From assembly GCA_027491115.1 (NCBI GenBank), contig JAIXWV010000020.1:124001-188000 (forward strand): a DNA stretch of 64,000 nt. Reading direction: 5' to 3'. How positions within the stretch are numbered: position 1 is the stretch's first letter; every line of letters begins with the position of its first letter. This DNA comes from Pseudomonadota bacterium. Its GTDB lineage: Bacteria > Bdellovibrionota > UBA1018 > CAIMNF01. Under the pieces are notes generated by a model that worked only from the letters and a program-made list of their open reading frames with translations, was not told where the DNA came from and made no database searches. The translations under genes were made by a program, and so were the position numbers. This document shows positions 24,047 to 32,912 of the stretch, piece after piece.

Positions 24047-24588
24047 TCCCGACCCACTCCCGGAGAATGTGAATCAGTAAAGTGCGCTTGGCGGATCCGG
24101 TCGATCACTTCGCGGACCGCTCCTTTTCCTCCCGCTCGGGAAGTCACCGCATGGGCGATCCCGAAAACCTCTGGCATCGCATCCGGAACCGTGATGGCGA
24201 GCCCCGCCTCCTTCAATGCCGGCATATCGAACAACTCGTCTCCCATGAAACAAATCGACTCGGGAGGCACACCGGTTTCGGCGGACAATTGCCGGAGCGA
24301 GGCCAACTTGTCTTCGCTACCGAGGACCGCATGACGAATTCCGAGATACCGGATGCGCTCTTTCAATTCATCGGAGGCTCCGCCGCTGATGATCCCCACG
24401 GGGATACCTAGCTTCTGGAGCAGTTTGATCCCGTAGCCATCGTAGATGTTGTAGCTCCGAGTCCAACCCTGGCCGGGCACATGGAAAATCGTCCCATCGG
24501 TGAGTACCCCGTCCACATCCAACAAGAGGAGGCGAATCCCGGAAAGACGTCGCTGGAACTCCTGTTCATCGATTGAAAGGAGCTTCAT
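24043..24588 (-). CDS. kdsC: Kdo-8-phosphate phosphatase
   Basis: This 181-residue HAD-type phosphatase of the C0 class without cap releases Kdo from Kdo-8-phosphate in LPS core synthesis. The DxD motif is LLLDVDGVLTDG, and the later acidic motif is FMGDELFDMPALKEAGLAITVPDA. GYGIKLLQKLGIPVGIISGG is typical of KdsC. It is embedded between kdsA and mtgA with 4-nt overlaps on both sides (ATGA and GTGA). Confidence 0.95.
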   Translation of the reverse strand: MKLLSIDEQEFQRRLSGIRLLLLDVDGVLTDGTIFHVPGQGWTRSYNIYDGYGIKLLQKLGIPVGIISGGASDELKERIRYLGIRHAVLGSEDKLASLRQLSAETGVPPESICFMGDELFDMPALKEAGLAITVPDAMPEVFGIAHAVTSRAGGKGAVREVIDRIRQAHFTDSHSPGVGRE

Positions 24589-25445
24589 GCGCGCGTCTCG
24601 GGAAGAAGTTTGGGAAAGGTCTTGGCGAGCTTCCGGAATTCAAGGATTTGCCGGATGAACTCACCCACATGCTCGAGGTAAAACGCATTCGGTCCGTCAC
24701 TTTTCGCGAGCTCGGGACGCGGATGGCACTCCATGAAAAGGCCGTCAGCTCCAGCTGCAAAAGCAGCACGTGCCAGCACCTCGAGCATTTCACGTTTCCC
24801 GCCGGTCGACTTCCCCCCGGGGCCACCCCCGGGACTCTGAATGGAGTGTGTGGCATCGTAAATCGTGGGCACACCGAACTTGCTCATCGTCTGGAACGAA
24901 GACATGTCGACCACGAGTGCATTGTAACCGAAGCTGGACCCGCGTTCGGTCAGGTGGAGGTCCACCTTTTTGGCTCCGTTCTTGGATTCCACCGCACGCA
25001 CTTTTTCGACGATGTTCTTCGTGTCCCAGGGAGCAAGAAACTGCCCTTTCTTGACATTGAGCTTACGGTTCCACTTGATTGCGGCTTCGGTCACCGAGAC
25101 GATCAGGTCGGTCTGCCGACAGAGAAAAGCGGGGATCTGCAAAAAATCGACGATTTTTGCGACTTCTTCGGCCTGGTCGGGCGTGTGGATGTCGGTCACC
25201 AATGGAAGTCCGGTCTTTTCTTTCACCTTACCCAGAATCCGGAGACCCTCCACCATTCCGGGTCCACGGAAGCCGTCTATCGAAGAACGGTTCGCCTTGT
25301 CGAAAGACGCCTTAAAGAAGAGCTGAACCGGCATTCCGTGAAGCTGCCGCTTCAATTCAGTGGCGATCTCCATGACGAGGCCTTCGTCCTCGATCACACA
25401 GGGTCCGGCAATCAAAGTCATGGGAGGAACAGATGTGTGCAACAT
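24585..25445 (-). CDS. kdsA: Kdo-8-phosphate synthase
   Basis: This 286-residue enzyme condenses phosphoenolpyruvate and arabinose-5-phosphate to Kdo-8-phosphate. It has the family landmarks LIAGPCVIEDE, FKASFDKANRSS, LVTDIHTPDQAEEVA, LQIPAFLCRQTDLI (the Cys of metal-dependent forms is absent at the usual Asn/Cys site near KWNRKLNVKKGQFLAPWDTKN, pointing to a metal-independent enzyme) and DATHSIQSPGG. The length is standard. Its ATG follows the pyrG stop directly. It is encoded with kdsB and kdsC, giving three of the Kdo enzymes in one operon; the isomerase (KdsD) is not in this window. Confidence 0.96.
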   Translation of the reverse strand: MLHTSVPPMTLIAGPCVIEDEGLVMEIATELKRQLHGMPVQLFFKASFDKANRSSIDGFRGPGMVEGLRILGKVKEKTGLPLVTDIHTPDQAEEVAKIVDFLQIPAFLCRQTDLIVSVTEAAIKWNRKLNVKKGQFLAPWDTKNIVEKVRAVESKNGAKKVDLHLTERGSSFGYNALVVDMSSFQTMSKFGVPTIYDATHSIQSPGGGPGGKSTGGKREMLEVLARAAFAAGADGLFMECHPRPELAKSDGPNAFYLEHVGEFIRQILEFRKLAKTFPKLLPETRA

Positions 25446-27104
25446 TTACTTGATCCCTTTCAAACGGGCTTGAGTTCCCTTGGCCGCTTGCAAAGACGCC
25501 TTGATGAACTGGACAAAGAGGGGGTGTGGAGACAGTGGACGAGAGAGAAGTTCGGGATGGAACTGGCATCCAAGAAACCACGGGTGCTCGGGGAGTTCGA
25601 CCATCTCCACCAACTCCTCACCGGTACTGTGGCGATAACGACCACTCACCAGAAGGCCGCATTCTTCCAGTCGGGGACGGAAGGTGTTCGAAACCTCGAA
25701 GCGGTGCCGGTGGCGCTCTGAAATCCGTGCATTCTGATAGGCAGTGTAAGCATGGGTGGCTTTTCCATTATGCTTCGGGAGCACGTCACATGGATAAGCT
25801 CCGAGTCGCATGGTTCCACCCAGATCGGTCACACTTTTCTGAGAATCCATGAGATCGATCACGTTCTGATCGCTTCCGGGCTTGAACTCGGCCGAATTGG
25901 CCCTCTCGAGACCGCAGACATGGCGGGCGAACTCGATCGTAGCGAGCTGCATACCCAAACAAATGCCGAAAAACGGGATTTCCTGGGTCCGTGCATACTC
26001 GATCGCCTTGATCTTGCCTTCAATGCCGCGCTCACCGAACCCACCTGGAACGAGAATCCCGCTCACAGTGGCCAACTCGGAAAGATCACCGTTCTCGAGC
26101 TTTTCGCTGTCGATGTAAACCGGTAGAACCCGTGCATGATTGGCCACTCCGCCATGGACCAGTGACTCAGAAATCGATTTGTAAGTATCGGCCCAGTCGG
26201 TGTATTTCCCTACGATCCCGATCCGGACTTCGTGCTTGGGCTTGTGAATCGCCTCGACCATGGCCTTCCATTTCGAAAGATCGGGGCGCCCGGTCCAGAT
26301 GCCGAGTTTTTCGAGCACCTTGTCGTCGAGTCCCTCGTCCGCAAGCAACAGCGGCACATCGTAAATGCTCTCGGCATCACGCGCGCTGAACACGGAATCG
26401 CCGGGTACGTTACAAAATAGGCCGATCTTATCCTTGATGTCGCGCTCGAGAGCACGATCCGTGCGACAAATCAGGATATCCGGTTGGATCCCGATCTCCC
26501 GCAGTTCCTTCACGCTGTGTTGGGTCGGCTTGGTCTTGAGCTCTTTCGCTGCAGCGATGTAGGGAACCAGGGTGAGATGGGCGAAGAGGACGTTTTGTGC
26601 GCCTTCCTCGTGCTTGATCTGGCGGATCGCCTCAAGAAAGGGCAAGCCTTCGATGTCCCCGACTGTTCCTCCGACTTCGATGATGCCGAGGTCGGCGTCT
26701 TCCATCGCGGCACGGATGTTGGCCTTGATCTGATCGGTCACATGAGGAATCACCTGTACCGTCTTGCCAAGGTATCCTCCCTCCCGTTCGCGACGGATCA
26801 CCGCTTCGTACACCCGACCGGCCGTGAAGCTGTTCTTCCGTGTGAAGGTCGCATTCTGGACATAGCGCTGGTAGTGCCCGAGGTCGAGATCCGTTTCAGT
26901 TCCGTCATCGAGCACGAAAACTTCCCCATGCTGGAACGGACTCATGGTCCCGGGATCCACATTGAGGTAAGGATCCATTTTGAGCATCGTGACCTTGATG
27001 CCTCTTTGCTCGAGGAGCATCCCGAGAGAAGCCGCAGCGATTCCTTTTCCGATGCTCGAAAGCACCCCACCGGTCACAAAAATATACTTCTTCTGCTTAG
27101 CCAT
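25446..27104 (-). CDS. pyrG: CTP synthase
   Basis: This 552-residue enzyme aminates UTP to CTP using glutamine. The N-terminal synthase domain begins [17 protein letters not shown] with its P-loop, followed by [28 protein letters not shown]. The C-terminal class I glutamine amidotransferase domain has the nucleophile Cys in [10 protein letters not shown] and a His-x-Glu near the end (FHPE). The start at 27104 was chosen because the conserved [13 protein letters not shown] sequence begins there with GGGAG upstream; an upstream GTG-type extension has no support. It overlaps kdsB by 8 nt, placing the CTP source beside the CMP-Kdo synthetase that uses it. Confidence 0.97.
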   Translation of the reverse strand: MAKQKKYIFVTGGVLSSIGKGIAAASLGMLLEQRGIKVTMLKMDPYLNVDPGTMSPFQHGEVFVLDDGTETDLDLGHYQRYVQNATFTRKNSFTAGRVYEAVIRREREGGYLGKTVQVIPHVTDQIKANIRAAMEDADLGIIEVGGTVGDIEGLPFLEAIRQIKHEEGAQNVLFAHLTLVPYIAAAKELKTKPTQHSVKELREIGIQPDILICRTDRALERDIKDKIGLFCNVPGDSVFSARDAESIYDVPLLLADEGLDDKVLEKLGIWTGRPDLSKWKAMVEAIHKPKHEVRIGIVGKYTDWADTYKSISESLVHGGVANHARVLPVYIDSEKLENGDLSELATVSGILVPGGFGERGIEGKIKAIEYARTQEIPFFGICLGMQLATIEFARHVCGLERANSAEFKPGSDQNVIDLMDSQKSVTDLGGTMRLGAYPCDVLPKHNGKATHAYTAYQNARISERHRHRFEVSNTFRPRLEECGLLVSGRYRHSTGEELVEMVELPEHPWFLGCQFHPELLSRPLSPHPLFVQFIKASLQAAKGTQARLKGIK

Positions 27105-27843
27105 GACGTCTCCCTGAGAGGATGTTTCGGACTTTCTCCAGATCTTCCGGCGCATCCACACCCACCGACTGGAAAGAGGTTTCAAAAACTCCAATGGCAA
27201 CCCCTGCCTTCATCGCGCGGAGTTGCTCGAGGCTCTCGGCCCGCTCAAGAGCGGTCGGGGGCAAAGCACTCACCCGGAGGAGGGTATCCCTGCGGTAGAC
27301 ATAGACCCCCACGTGCTGGGAGCAGAGATAGGGTGGCTCGGCAGCTGCGGGAAGAACCCTCGAATACGGAATGGGATACCGTGAGAAGTACAGGGCCCGG
27401 TCCCGATCATCGACGATGACCTTCACCACATTCGGGCTCTCCAGATCCTCGCGCGAACGAAGCGGAACCCTAAGCGAGGTCAGATCGTAGCGTCCTTCGA
27501 GGACAGGAGCGACCGCAAGGTCAATCGCAGTTCCCTCAATGAGAGGTTCATCTCCTTGAACATTCACGAACACATCACCCGGAATCATCCGGGCTACAGC
27601 AGCCATCCGGTCGGTCCCGCTTTGTATGTCCGGCGAGGTCATGACCACATCCCCACCGAAGGACCGCACCACAGACTCGATACGCTCGTCATCGGTCGCA
27701 ACCACCACCCGAGAACAAAGACGGGACTGACGGGTCCCCTCCACCACCCACTGGACCATGGGTTTACCGAGAATATCGGCCAAGGGCTTCGCAGGGAGAC
27801 GCGTTGATCCATAACGGGCGGGAATGACGGCCACGACGTTCAT
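27097..27843 (-). CDS. kdsB: CMP-Kdo synthetase (3-deoxy-manno-octulosonate cytidylyltransferase)
   Basis: This 248-residue nucleotidyltransferase activates Kdo with CTP to CMP-Kdo for lipid A glycosylation. Motifs: [27 protein letters not shown] at the N-terminus (CTP binding), [18 protein letters not shown], and [11 protein letters not shown] with the catalytic acidic residues. It ends LEKVRNIL as in other KdsB. It is the first gene of the kdsB-pyrG-kdsA-kdsC-mtgA-PBP run. No ribosome binding site precedes the ATG; a -10-like TAGAAT lies only 8 nt upstream. Confidence 0.96.
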   Translation of the reverse strand: MNVVAVIPARYGSTRLPAKPLADILGKPMVQWVVEGTRQSRLCSRVVVATDDERIESVVRSFGGDVVMTSPDIQSGTDRMAAVARMIPGDVFVNVQGDEPLIEGTAIDLAVAPVLEGRYDLTSLRVPLRSREDLESPNVVKVIVDDRDRALYFSRYPIPYSRVLPAAAEPPYLCSQHVGVYVYRRDTLLRVSALPPTALERAESLEQLRAMKAGVAIGVFETSFQSVGVDAPEDLEKVRNILSGRRHG

Positions 27844-27851
27844 GGAACACC

Positions 27852-27857
27852 ATTCTA
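27852..27857 (-). promoter_or_regulatory. -10 element 8 nt before kdsB
   Basis: On the minus strand TAGAAT ends 8 nt before the kdsB ATG, with GGTGTTCC between and no Shine-Dalgarno sequence. No good -35 is seen at 16-18 nt. If used, transcription would start at or next to the ATG. Confidence 0.35.
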
Positions 27858-27899
27858 GATCATGCGCGTTGCGTCACGTGAGCGAATTGTTCTCGGGAA

Positions 27900-29297
27900 T
27901 CACTGCTCAAGGAGTCCGTTGGCGTGCTTCATCGCCTCGGCAGCATCCCGGAGACGCATCTTGAGATCATCCGCGGTCTGGCGCTCCTTCTGGAACTGCT
28001 CCTGGACGAGCTCCATGTTGAACTCAAGGAGGTCCACTTTGCGCTTGAGCTCGAGGATTTTCTCATCCCGGGCCTGGATCAGCGCGGAGGAGTCCTTCTT
28101 CAGGATCTCAAGCTGGCTCTCGAGCTCTTTTTCACGAACCCGGATCTTGCGGATGTCGACCTTCACACGCTCCTTGACCCGGGAAATCTCTTCGTGGGTC
28201 AGTTTGAGCTTGGCCTCGAAGGTCCGGACTTTTTCAGTCCTGTCTTTAAGTTGGCCACTCAAATCCTCGAGTTGCTTCTCCATGACCTCGAACTCGATCT
28301 GCTTCTCCTGATCGTAACCCTTGATTTTTTGCTCACTTTTCATGAGCAATTGCTGGAGCTCAGCACTACGGGCCCGCTCCATCTTCACCTGACTTTCGAG
28401 TTGCTTGACCCGTTCTTGCGAGGAACGGAACTGTCCGGAGAGAACTGCAACATCCTGCTCACGGAGCGCGAGGTAATTTTTCAGTGTATCGAGGTCGGAA
28501 CCTCCGGCGGAGGAAACGTGCTGAAAACGAGTGGAATACTGGGGAGCCCCCTGAAAGGACCCAGGAGAAGAAAGTGACTCTTCGACAGCTGCGCCGAGTT
28601 CGGCTCCGAGTTCAGCCTCGAGACTGTATCCAGTGTCCGCACCAACGGCTTGATCGGTCAGTCCGAGAGCATCGGCAACCTGGGTCCGATCGAGGATCGT
28701 GGTGCTCCCGACATCCGCTGCAGGCGAGACTTCTTGTTCCACATCCTTCTCAGGCTCAGGAGCGAGGGTGTCGACACCTCCGAGCAAAAACCGGGGGGCG
28801 TTGAGAGTGAGCGTCCGGGTGAAGTTCCGGGTGGGCTCCTTTTGGCTCAAAACCGAGGAGAAATCTTCAAGTGGGAGTTCGGCAACTTGGGAATCAGTTT
28901 GGGCCTCGAACACGACGGCCACAGGAACTCCGTCTGTACCCGTCGCACCCAGCGACACAGGAGCCGCTGATGAGTTGAAGGCCGTGATCAATTCTTCGAT
29001 CGCTGCACCGTAAGAAAGGTAGGCAAGGGCCGGGTTCGCCGAATTCCGATGAGCCTGGACTTCAGACTCACTCCATTCGCGGGTGAGGACTACAAACGTG
29101 GGCTCCTGCCGCTCTGCAAAGGAAACAAACTTTTCACCGACCACGACTCCATCGAGCTGATCTCCGTGCAAGCGCATCATCCGCTCGGCATCTTCAAGAC
29201 TGCGGGCACGGATCACACCCCATCCGCGATTGCGTAGAGGCTCCAGGTACTGGATCGGCAAGTCTGCACTGGAATCGACGAAAAGGATCTTCATCAT
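27900..29297 (-). CDS. Pseudo-receiver plus coiled-coil protein, FrzS/AglZ-like layout
   Basis: This 465-residue cytoplasmic protein has three parts. Residues 1-110 look like a response-regulator receiver (MKILFVDSSADLPIQYLEPLRNRG, strands of hydrophobic residues, terminal helix IEELITAF). The key residues are lost: the acidic pair is reduced to one Asp, the phospho-acceptor position reads VVVGEKF, and the conserved Lys is replaced in YLSYGAA. It therefore cannot be phosphorylated in the usual way. Residues ~110-280 are low-complexity and acidic. Residues ~285-460 are a long coiled coil. This order resembles FrzS and AglZ of Myxococcus, which localise motility machinery; sequence homology to them was not tested. 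It is divergent from a membrane coiled-coil gene and a bactofilin gene. Confidence 0.75.
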   Translation of the reverse strand: MMKILFVDSSADLPIQYLEPLRNRGWGVIRARSLEDAERMMRLHGDQLDGVVVGEKFVSFAERQEPTFVVLTREWSESEVQAHRNSANPALAYLSYGAAIEELITAFNSSAAPVSLGATGTDGVPVAVVFEAQTDSQVAELPLEDFSSVLSQKEPTRNFTRTLTLNAPRFLLGGVDTLAPEPEKDVEQEVSPAADVGSTTILDRTQVADALGLTDQAVGADTGYSLEAELGAELGAAVEESLSSPGSFQGAPQYSTRFQHVSSAGGSDLDTLKNYLALREQDVAVLSGQFRSSQERVKQLESQVKMERARSAELQQLLMKSEQKIKGYDQEKQIEFEVMEKQLEDLSGQLKDRTEKVRTFEAKLKLTHEEISRVKERVKVDIRKIRVREKELESQLEILKKDSSALIQARDEKILELKRKVDLLEFNMELVQEQFQKERQTADDLKMRLRDAAEAMKHANGLLEQ

Positions 29298-29336
29298 TGT
29301 TCGGATCGGATTTCCCTCTCAAAACCTTTAAGCGGT

Positions 29337-29366
29337 TTGACCCCGCCCGTCTTGCGGTGATATCTT
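29337..29366 (+). promoter_or_regulatory. Promoter of the membrane coiled-coil/bactofilin operon
   Basis: TTGACC (29337-29342), an 18-nt spacer and TATCTT (29361-29366) end 8 nt before the ATG at 29375. GGGAG lies between the -10 and the ATG, only 3 nt from the start. Confidence 0.45.
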
Positions 29367-29374
29367 GGGAGCGA

Positions 29375-30148
29375 ATGGGAAATACAGGCAACAACGACAA
29401 GGTTCTGACGATTCAGGTCCACGAGGAAAACCTGAACCCGCGCACCTTCAAAGTTCCCGTCAGATGGATCCACCGCGCCTCTTGGTCAGCCTGGTTTCTC
29501 CTCGCAATTTCGATCCTTTCCTCTGTGTTTGCGATCCGGCTTTATTTTTCTGAACGGCTGGCCCGACCAGAACTCGTTGCCGAACTGGAGAACGAGGTTC
29601 AGGAACTGAAAATCGCTCTCGAAAAAAAGGGCGCTCCTGCGACCGGCGCCGCCTTGACACCTGCACCTCAGGGCTCGGATCCGAAGGCGGTCGAGGAAGC
29701 ACCTTCTCCGGGACCCGGCGAGACCCTCACTGCGAAGGATGGCATCTGGAACGGGCTGGCTGAGAACATCTCCGCGCCTCCGGCCGGGGTCACCCCTACG
29801 GTCCGCCTCGATGACCCTCGACTGGAATGGCAGGGAAAGTACGCAAATTTTACGGTCAATGTGGTGTACCGGGATCCAGGCAAAGGAAGCCAACAAGGCC
29901 GCTTAGTCGCTCTCGGAAGAGCGAACGATCGGCTGTTCGCCCACCCCGAAGGCGCTCTCAACACCTCGAGTGGCTCGCCCCTTTTCGACGTGAGCCGGGG
30001 GGAATACTACTCGGTCGCACGGTTCCGGGTCCTGAAGGCGCGCTTCGGTCCGTACGAGTCACCCAAACAATTGGCAGAAATCCAGGTATTCATGTTCGAT
30101 CTCGGAAACCGCTTGATCCTCAATCAGACATTCAAGTATGGAAAATAA
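29375..30148 (+). CDS. Membrane-anchored coiled-coil protein upstream of bactofilin
   Basis: This 257-residue protein of unknown function has a cytoplasmic N-terminus of about 35 residues (rich in polar residues), one TM helix (about residues 43-62) and a short coiled coil (ELVAELENEVQELKIALEKK). An Ala/Pro/Gly-rich linker follows, then a C-terminal domain of about 110 residues with alternating strands (YANFTVNVVYRDPGKGSQQGRLVALGRANDRL), presumably periplasmic. It overlaps the bactofilin gene by 11 nt. The start was set at 29375 because a promoter ends just before it and the frame upstream has no other support. It is a good candidate for linking the bactofilin scaffold to the envelope, but that is inferred from context. 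Confidence 0.65.
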   Translation: MGNTGNNDKVLTIQVHEENLNPRTFKVPVRWIHRASWSAWFLLAISILSSVFAIRLYFSERLARPELVAELENEVQELKIALEKKGAPATGAALTPAPQGSDPKAVEEAPSPGPGETLTAKDGIWNGLAENISAPPAGVTPTVRLDDPRLEWQGKYANFTVNVVYRDPGKGSQQGRLVALGRANDRLFAHPEGALNTSSGSPLFDVSRGEYYSVARFRVLKARFGPYESPKQLAEIQVFMFDLGNRLILNQTFKYGK

Positions 30149-30476
30149 CCGGCTTCAGCGCAGCGAACTCACGGTCATCGCGTCGGACATCACAATCGAG
30201 GGAAGCCTGGAGGTGAGGACAGAGCTTCACCTTTACGGCAAAGTGATCGGCGAAGTCCGGGGTCGCCCGGGCAGCACGGTCATCCTCAAAGAAGGCTCCA
30301 TGATCGAAGGGAAAGTGACCGGAGAAACTCTCATTGTCGACGGTTTTGTCCATGGCGAGATCCATTGCACCAAAAAGGTCTGGATCACTGGACAAGGGCG
30401 CGTTCTCGGCCAGCTCAAGACCCCGAATTTGCAGGTGGATCCGGGCGCAATCTTTGAAGCCCGGGTCAAGATGTGA
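30138..30476 (+). CDS. Bactofilin
   Basis: This 112-residue cytoskeletal polymer protein consists almost wholly of the bactofilin (DUF583) beta-helix: VIASDITIEGSLEVRTELHLYGKVIGEVRG, then ILKEGSMIEGKVTGETLIVDGFVHGEI and VWITGQGRVLGQLKTPNLQVDPGAIFEA. The short tails are typical of polymer-forming bactofilins that bind the membrane or other proteins. In other bacteria such proteins localise cell-wall enzymes, stalk or chromosome factors. Its gene overlaps the membrane coiled-coil gene and abuts convergently the fliL-like gene with no spacer. Confidence 0.95.
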   Translation: MENNRLQRSELTVIASDITIEGSLEVRTELHLYGKVIGEVRGRPGSTVILKEGSMIEGKVTGETLIVDGFVHGEIHCTKKVWITGQGRVLGQLKTPNLQVDPGAIFEARVKM

Positions 30477-30968
30477 TCACTGGAGCAGGAAATCGCTGAA
30501 GTAGATCTCCGTCACCATCGGGACCTTGAAGAACTCGTTAGCAGCCTCGATGACCTGTGAGCGGAAAACATACCTCCCCTGCACCTGATTCAAGTCTTCG
30601 AACTTCTTCTTCGACAATCCCTGGATCACCTTGTCCATCACCACAGCCTTGGCCGCATTGAAACGTTCGAGTTCCTTCTCGTCCCGAATCTCGACCGTGA
30701 GGGTGATTGCCGCATAATGGACTTTCTGTTTTCCGTCCGCACCTGTGAAGGGATCGAGATTCACCGTGACGGGATCAAGCTTGACCATGGCACGCTTCGC
30801 CGAGGGCGACACCACCGAGGTCTTGGCCTTTCCTGCAAGGCGAGCACGCTCCTGGGCTTCAGTGATCGCAGGCCGTTTGTAGATCACTTTCGTGAACACG
30901 AAAAGACCGAGCACCGCCGCGATAGCCACGGTATTCAGAAGGCCCAGGATCAGGGGGAGTTTGCTCAT
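30477..30968 (-). CDS. FliL-like membrane protein
   Basis: This 163-residue protein has an N-terminal TM helix (about 5-27), a short linker and a periplasmic FliL domain. VKLDPVTVNLD...KVHYAAITLTVEIRDEKELERF and the ending ANEFFKVPMVTEIYFSDFLLQ match FliL. FliL forms rings around flagellar stators. No other flagellar gene is in the window, so this is a stray or paralogous copy, or it serves another stator-like motor. It is the last gene of a run after the metallo-hydrolase and alanine dehydrogenase genes (10 nt gap). Confidence 0.82.
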   Translation of the reverse strand: MSKLPLILGLLNTVAIAAVLGLFVFTKVIYKRPAITEAQERARLAGKAKTSVVSPSAKRAMVKLDPVTVNLDPFTGADGKQKVHYAAITLTVEIRDEKELERFNAAKAVVMDKVIQGLSKKKFEDLNQVQGRYVFRSQVIEAANEFFKVPMVTEIYFSDFLLQ

Positions 30969-30978
30969 CCTGATCAGT

Positions 30979-32085
30979 TTAGAGCTTCAGCGCCTCGTAA
31001 GGCAACCCCAGATCCTCGGCCACAGCCTTGTAAGTGAGTTTGCCTCCACAGATGTTCACACCCTTGAAGAGCGCCGGATCTTTGCCGACCGCCTCTTTCC
31101 AACCGAGGTTGGCGAGCATGAGTGCGTACTTGAGGGTGACATTGGTCAGCGCATAAGTCGAGGTGCGGGGAACGGCACCGGGCATGTTCGGAACTGCGTA
31201 GTGGATGATGTTGTCCACAGTATAAGTCGGATGCTCGTGCGAAGTTGGGCGGCAGGTCTCGACCGCACCGCCTTGATCGACCGCCACGTCGATGATCACA
31301 CCACCCGGCTGCATCTTCGAAACCATCTGACGAGTGACAAGCTTTGGAGCCTTGGCACCTGGAACCAGAATCGCACTGATGACTAGATCCGACTCGATCA
31401 CGGACCGCTCGATCTGCTCATTGTTCGAGTAGAGAGTGTGGATGGAGTTGCCGAAAATGTCGTTCAGATACTCGAGACGATCCACATTCACATCGAGGAT
31501 CGTCACCTTGGCACCGAGACCCACAGCCATTTTGGCGGCATTCACACCAACCACTCCACCACCGAGAATGGTGACGTTGGCCCGGGCCACGCCGGTCACG
31601 CCCCCGAGGAGCATGCCTTTTCCGCCATGATCCTTCTGCAGGTAAGTGGCTCCGATCTGGGTCGCCATCCGGCCGGCCACCGCACTCATGGGCGCAAGCA
31701 ACGGAAGAGATCCGTCCGCAGGTTGAATGGTTTCATAGGCGATGCCCACGATTTTACGCTCGAGCAGGGCCTTGGTCAGGCGCTCATCCGCCGCGAGGTG
31801 GAGATAGGTGTAGAGGATCTGCCCCTCTCGCAGCATTTCGTACTCTTCCGGGAGGGGTTCTTTGACCTTCACGATCATGTCAGATTTTGCAAAAACTTCC
31901 CGAGCTGAATCGACGATGGTCGCACCAGCAGCAGCGTATTCCTGGTCAGTGATACCTGCCCCGAGACCAGCAGTGCTCTGAATGAGCACTTTGTGGCCGG
32001 CTTGGGTGAGCGCTCTCACTCCAGCTACGACCATGGAAACACGATTTTCTTTATTTTTGATTTCCTTGGGTACTCCGACGATCAT
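30979..32085 (-). CDS. ald: Alanine dehydrogenase
   Basis: This 368-residue NAD-dependent enzyme interconverts alanine and pyruvate plus ammonia. It starts [18 protein letters not shown] (substrate-binding domain with conserved Arg/Lys), and has [37 protein letters not shown], and the Rossmann motif [30 protein letters not shown]. The length is that of classical Ald. It overlaps the metallo-hydrolase gene by ATGA. It suits growth on amino acids, consistent with the peptide importers encoded in this window. Confidence 0.97.
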   Translation of the reverse strand: MIVGVPKEIKNKENRVSMVVAGVRALTQAGHKVLIQSTAGLGAGITDQEYAAAGATIVDSAREVFAKSDMIVKVKEPLPEEYEMLREGQILYTYLHLAADERLTKALLERKIVGIAYETIQPADGSLPLLAPMSAVAGRMATQIGATYLQKDHGGKGMLLGGVTGVARANVTILGGGVVGVNAAKMAVGLGAKVTILDVNVDRLEYLNDIFGNSIHTLYSNNEQIERSVIESDLVISAILVPGAKAPKLVTRQMVSKMQPGGVIIDVAVDQGGAVETCRPTSHEHPTYTVDNIIHYAVPNMPGAVPRTSTYALTNVTLKYALMLANLGWKEAVGKDPALFKGVNICGGKLTYKAVAEDLGLPYEALKL

Positions 32086-32897
32086 GGGCTTCTCCTCGAC
32101 TTCAGGGACTTCCGAATGTTGATGGTCAGACCATCATACGCCAGTGCGACCGATTTAGGGAGTCTTCTCGAATCCCGCACATAGTCAAAGTCGTGACTCA
32201 GGTGGGTCAACACCGTTTTTTTCGCACCAATTCGCGCCGCGTAATTGAGTGCCCGCTCGTAATTGAGGTGGGTGTCGTGCTCGGCGAACTTCAGACAATC
32301 GAGCACCAACAACTCCAGACCAAGCAGTCGCCCCAGTGCCTCATCGGGAATCTCGCTACAATCCGTCAGATACGCGAAATCACCGATCCGGAAACCCGCA
32401 GTGGATCGGGAACCATGAGGCAGGCGCATGGCCAGAACCGGAATTCCAGCCACCCTGAATCGTCGATTCCACTCAAAGGGCCGCAAATCCACCTGGGCGA
32501 TTCCCCCACCTTCGATTTTTCCGCAAGGCTTGAAAATATAAGGGTAGCGAGAAGGGAGCTCCTCCAAGGTCCAGTCATGGCCCCATGCGGCAATTCTTTC
32601 TCTCTGCACGAAATTGAAACTCCGGATCTCGTCCAATCCTCCGATGTGGTCCGCATGAGGATGTGTGATCAAAATGCCGTCCAAGCGTGGAATTCGGTGG
32701 CGGAGTGCCTGCTGCCTGAAATCCGGGGAAACGTCGATCAGAAGACTCTTTCCCCCGACCCTCACCCAGACCGAGGTCCGGGTTCTCGCATTCCTGGGAT
32801 CCTTTGACCGACACACCCGACACCGGCAATGGATCAGGGGGACACCGGTAGAGGTTCCGGACCCGAGAACCGTGACGCGCATTTCCTTTTCCAGCAT
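32082..32897 (-). CDS. MBL-fold metallo-hydrolase (PhnP/RNase Z-like)
   Basis: This 271-residue metallo-beta-lactamase fold hydrolase has the zinc motif ILITHPHADHIGGLDEIRSF (HxHxDH) and further metal ligands MRLPHG and DCSEIP. LGSGTSTGVPLIHCRCRVCRS near the N-terminus, with its Cys pair, is typical of the PhnP-like/lipoate-transfer-associated group of phosphodiesterases. The C-terminal His is in VLTHLSHDF. It is probably a cyclic phosphodiesterase or nucleic-acid-related hydrolase; the substrate is unknown. The start could be 32897 or the ATG at 32882 (MRVTVLGSG), which has AAAGGA very close. Only 15 nt separate 32897 from the divergent epimerase gene. Confidence 0.88.
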   Translation of the reverse strand: MLEKEMRVTVLGSGTSTGVPLIHCRCRVCRSKDPRNARTRTSVWVRVGGKSLLIDVSPDFRQQALRHRIPRLDGILITHPHADHIGGLDEIRSFNFVQRERIAAWGHDWTLEELPSRYPYIFKPCGKIEGGGIAQVDLRPFEWNRRFRVAGIPVLAMRLPHGSRSTAGFRIGDFAYLTDCSEIPDEALGRLLGLELLVLDCLKFAEHDTHLNYERALNYAARIGAKKTVLTHLSHDFDYVRDSRRLPKSVALAYDGLTINIRKSLKSRRSP

Positions 32898-32899
32898 GA

Positions 32900-32905
32900 T
32901 ATAAG
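32900..32905 (+). promoter_or_regulatory. -10 element 7 nt before the epimerase gene
   Basis: TATAAG ends 7 nt before the ATG at 32913, overlapping the AAGGGAG ribosome binding site. It lies in the 15-nt space and start region between two divergent genes, so both promoters must reach into coding sequence. Confidence 0.3.
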
Positions 32906-32912
32906 GGAGATT

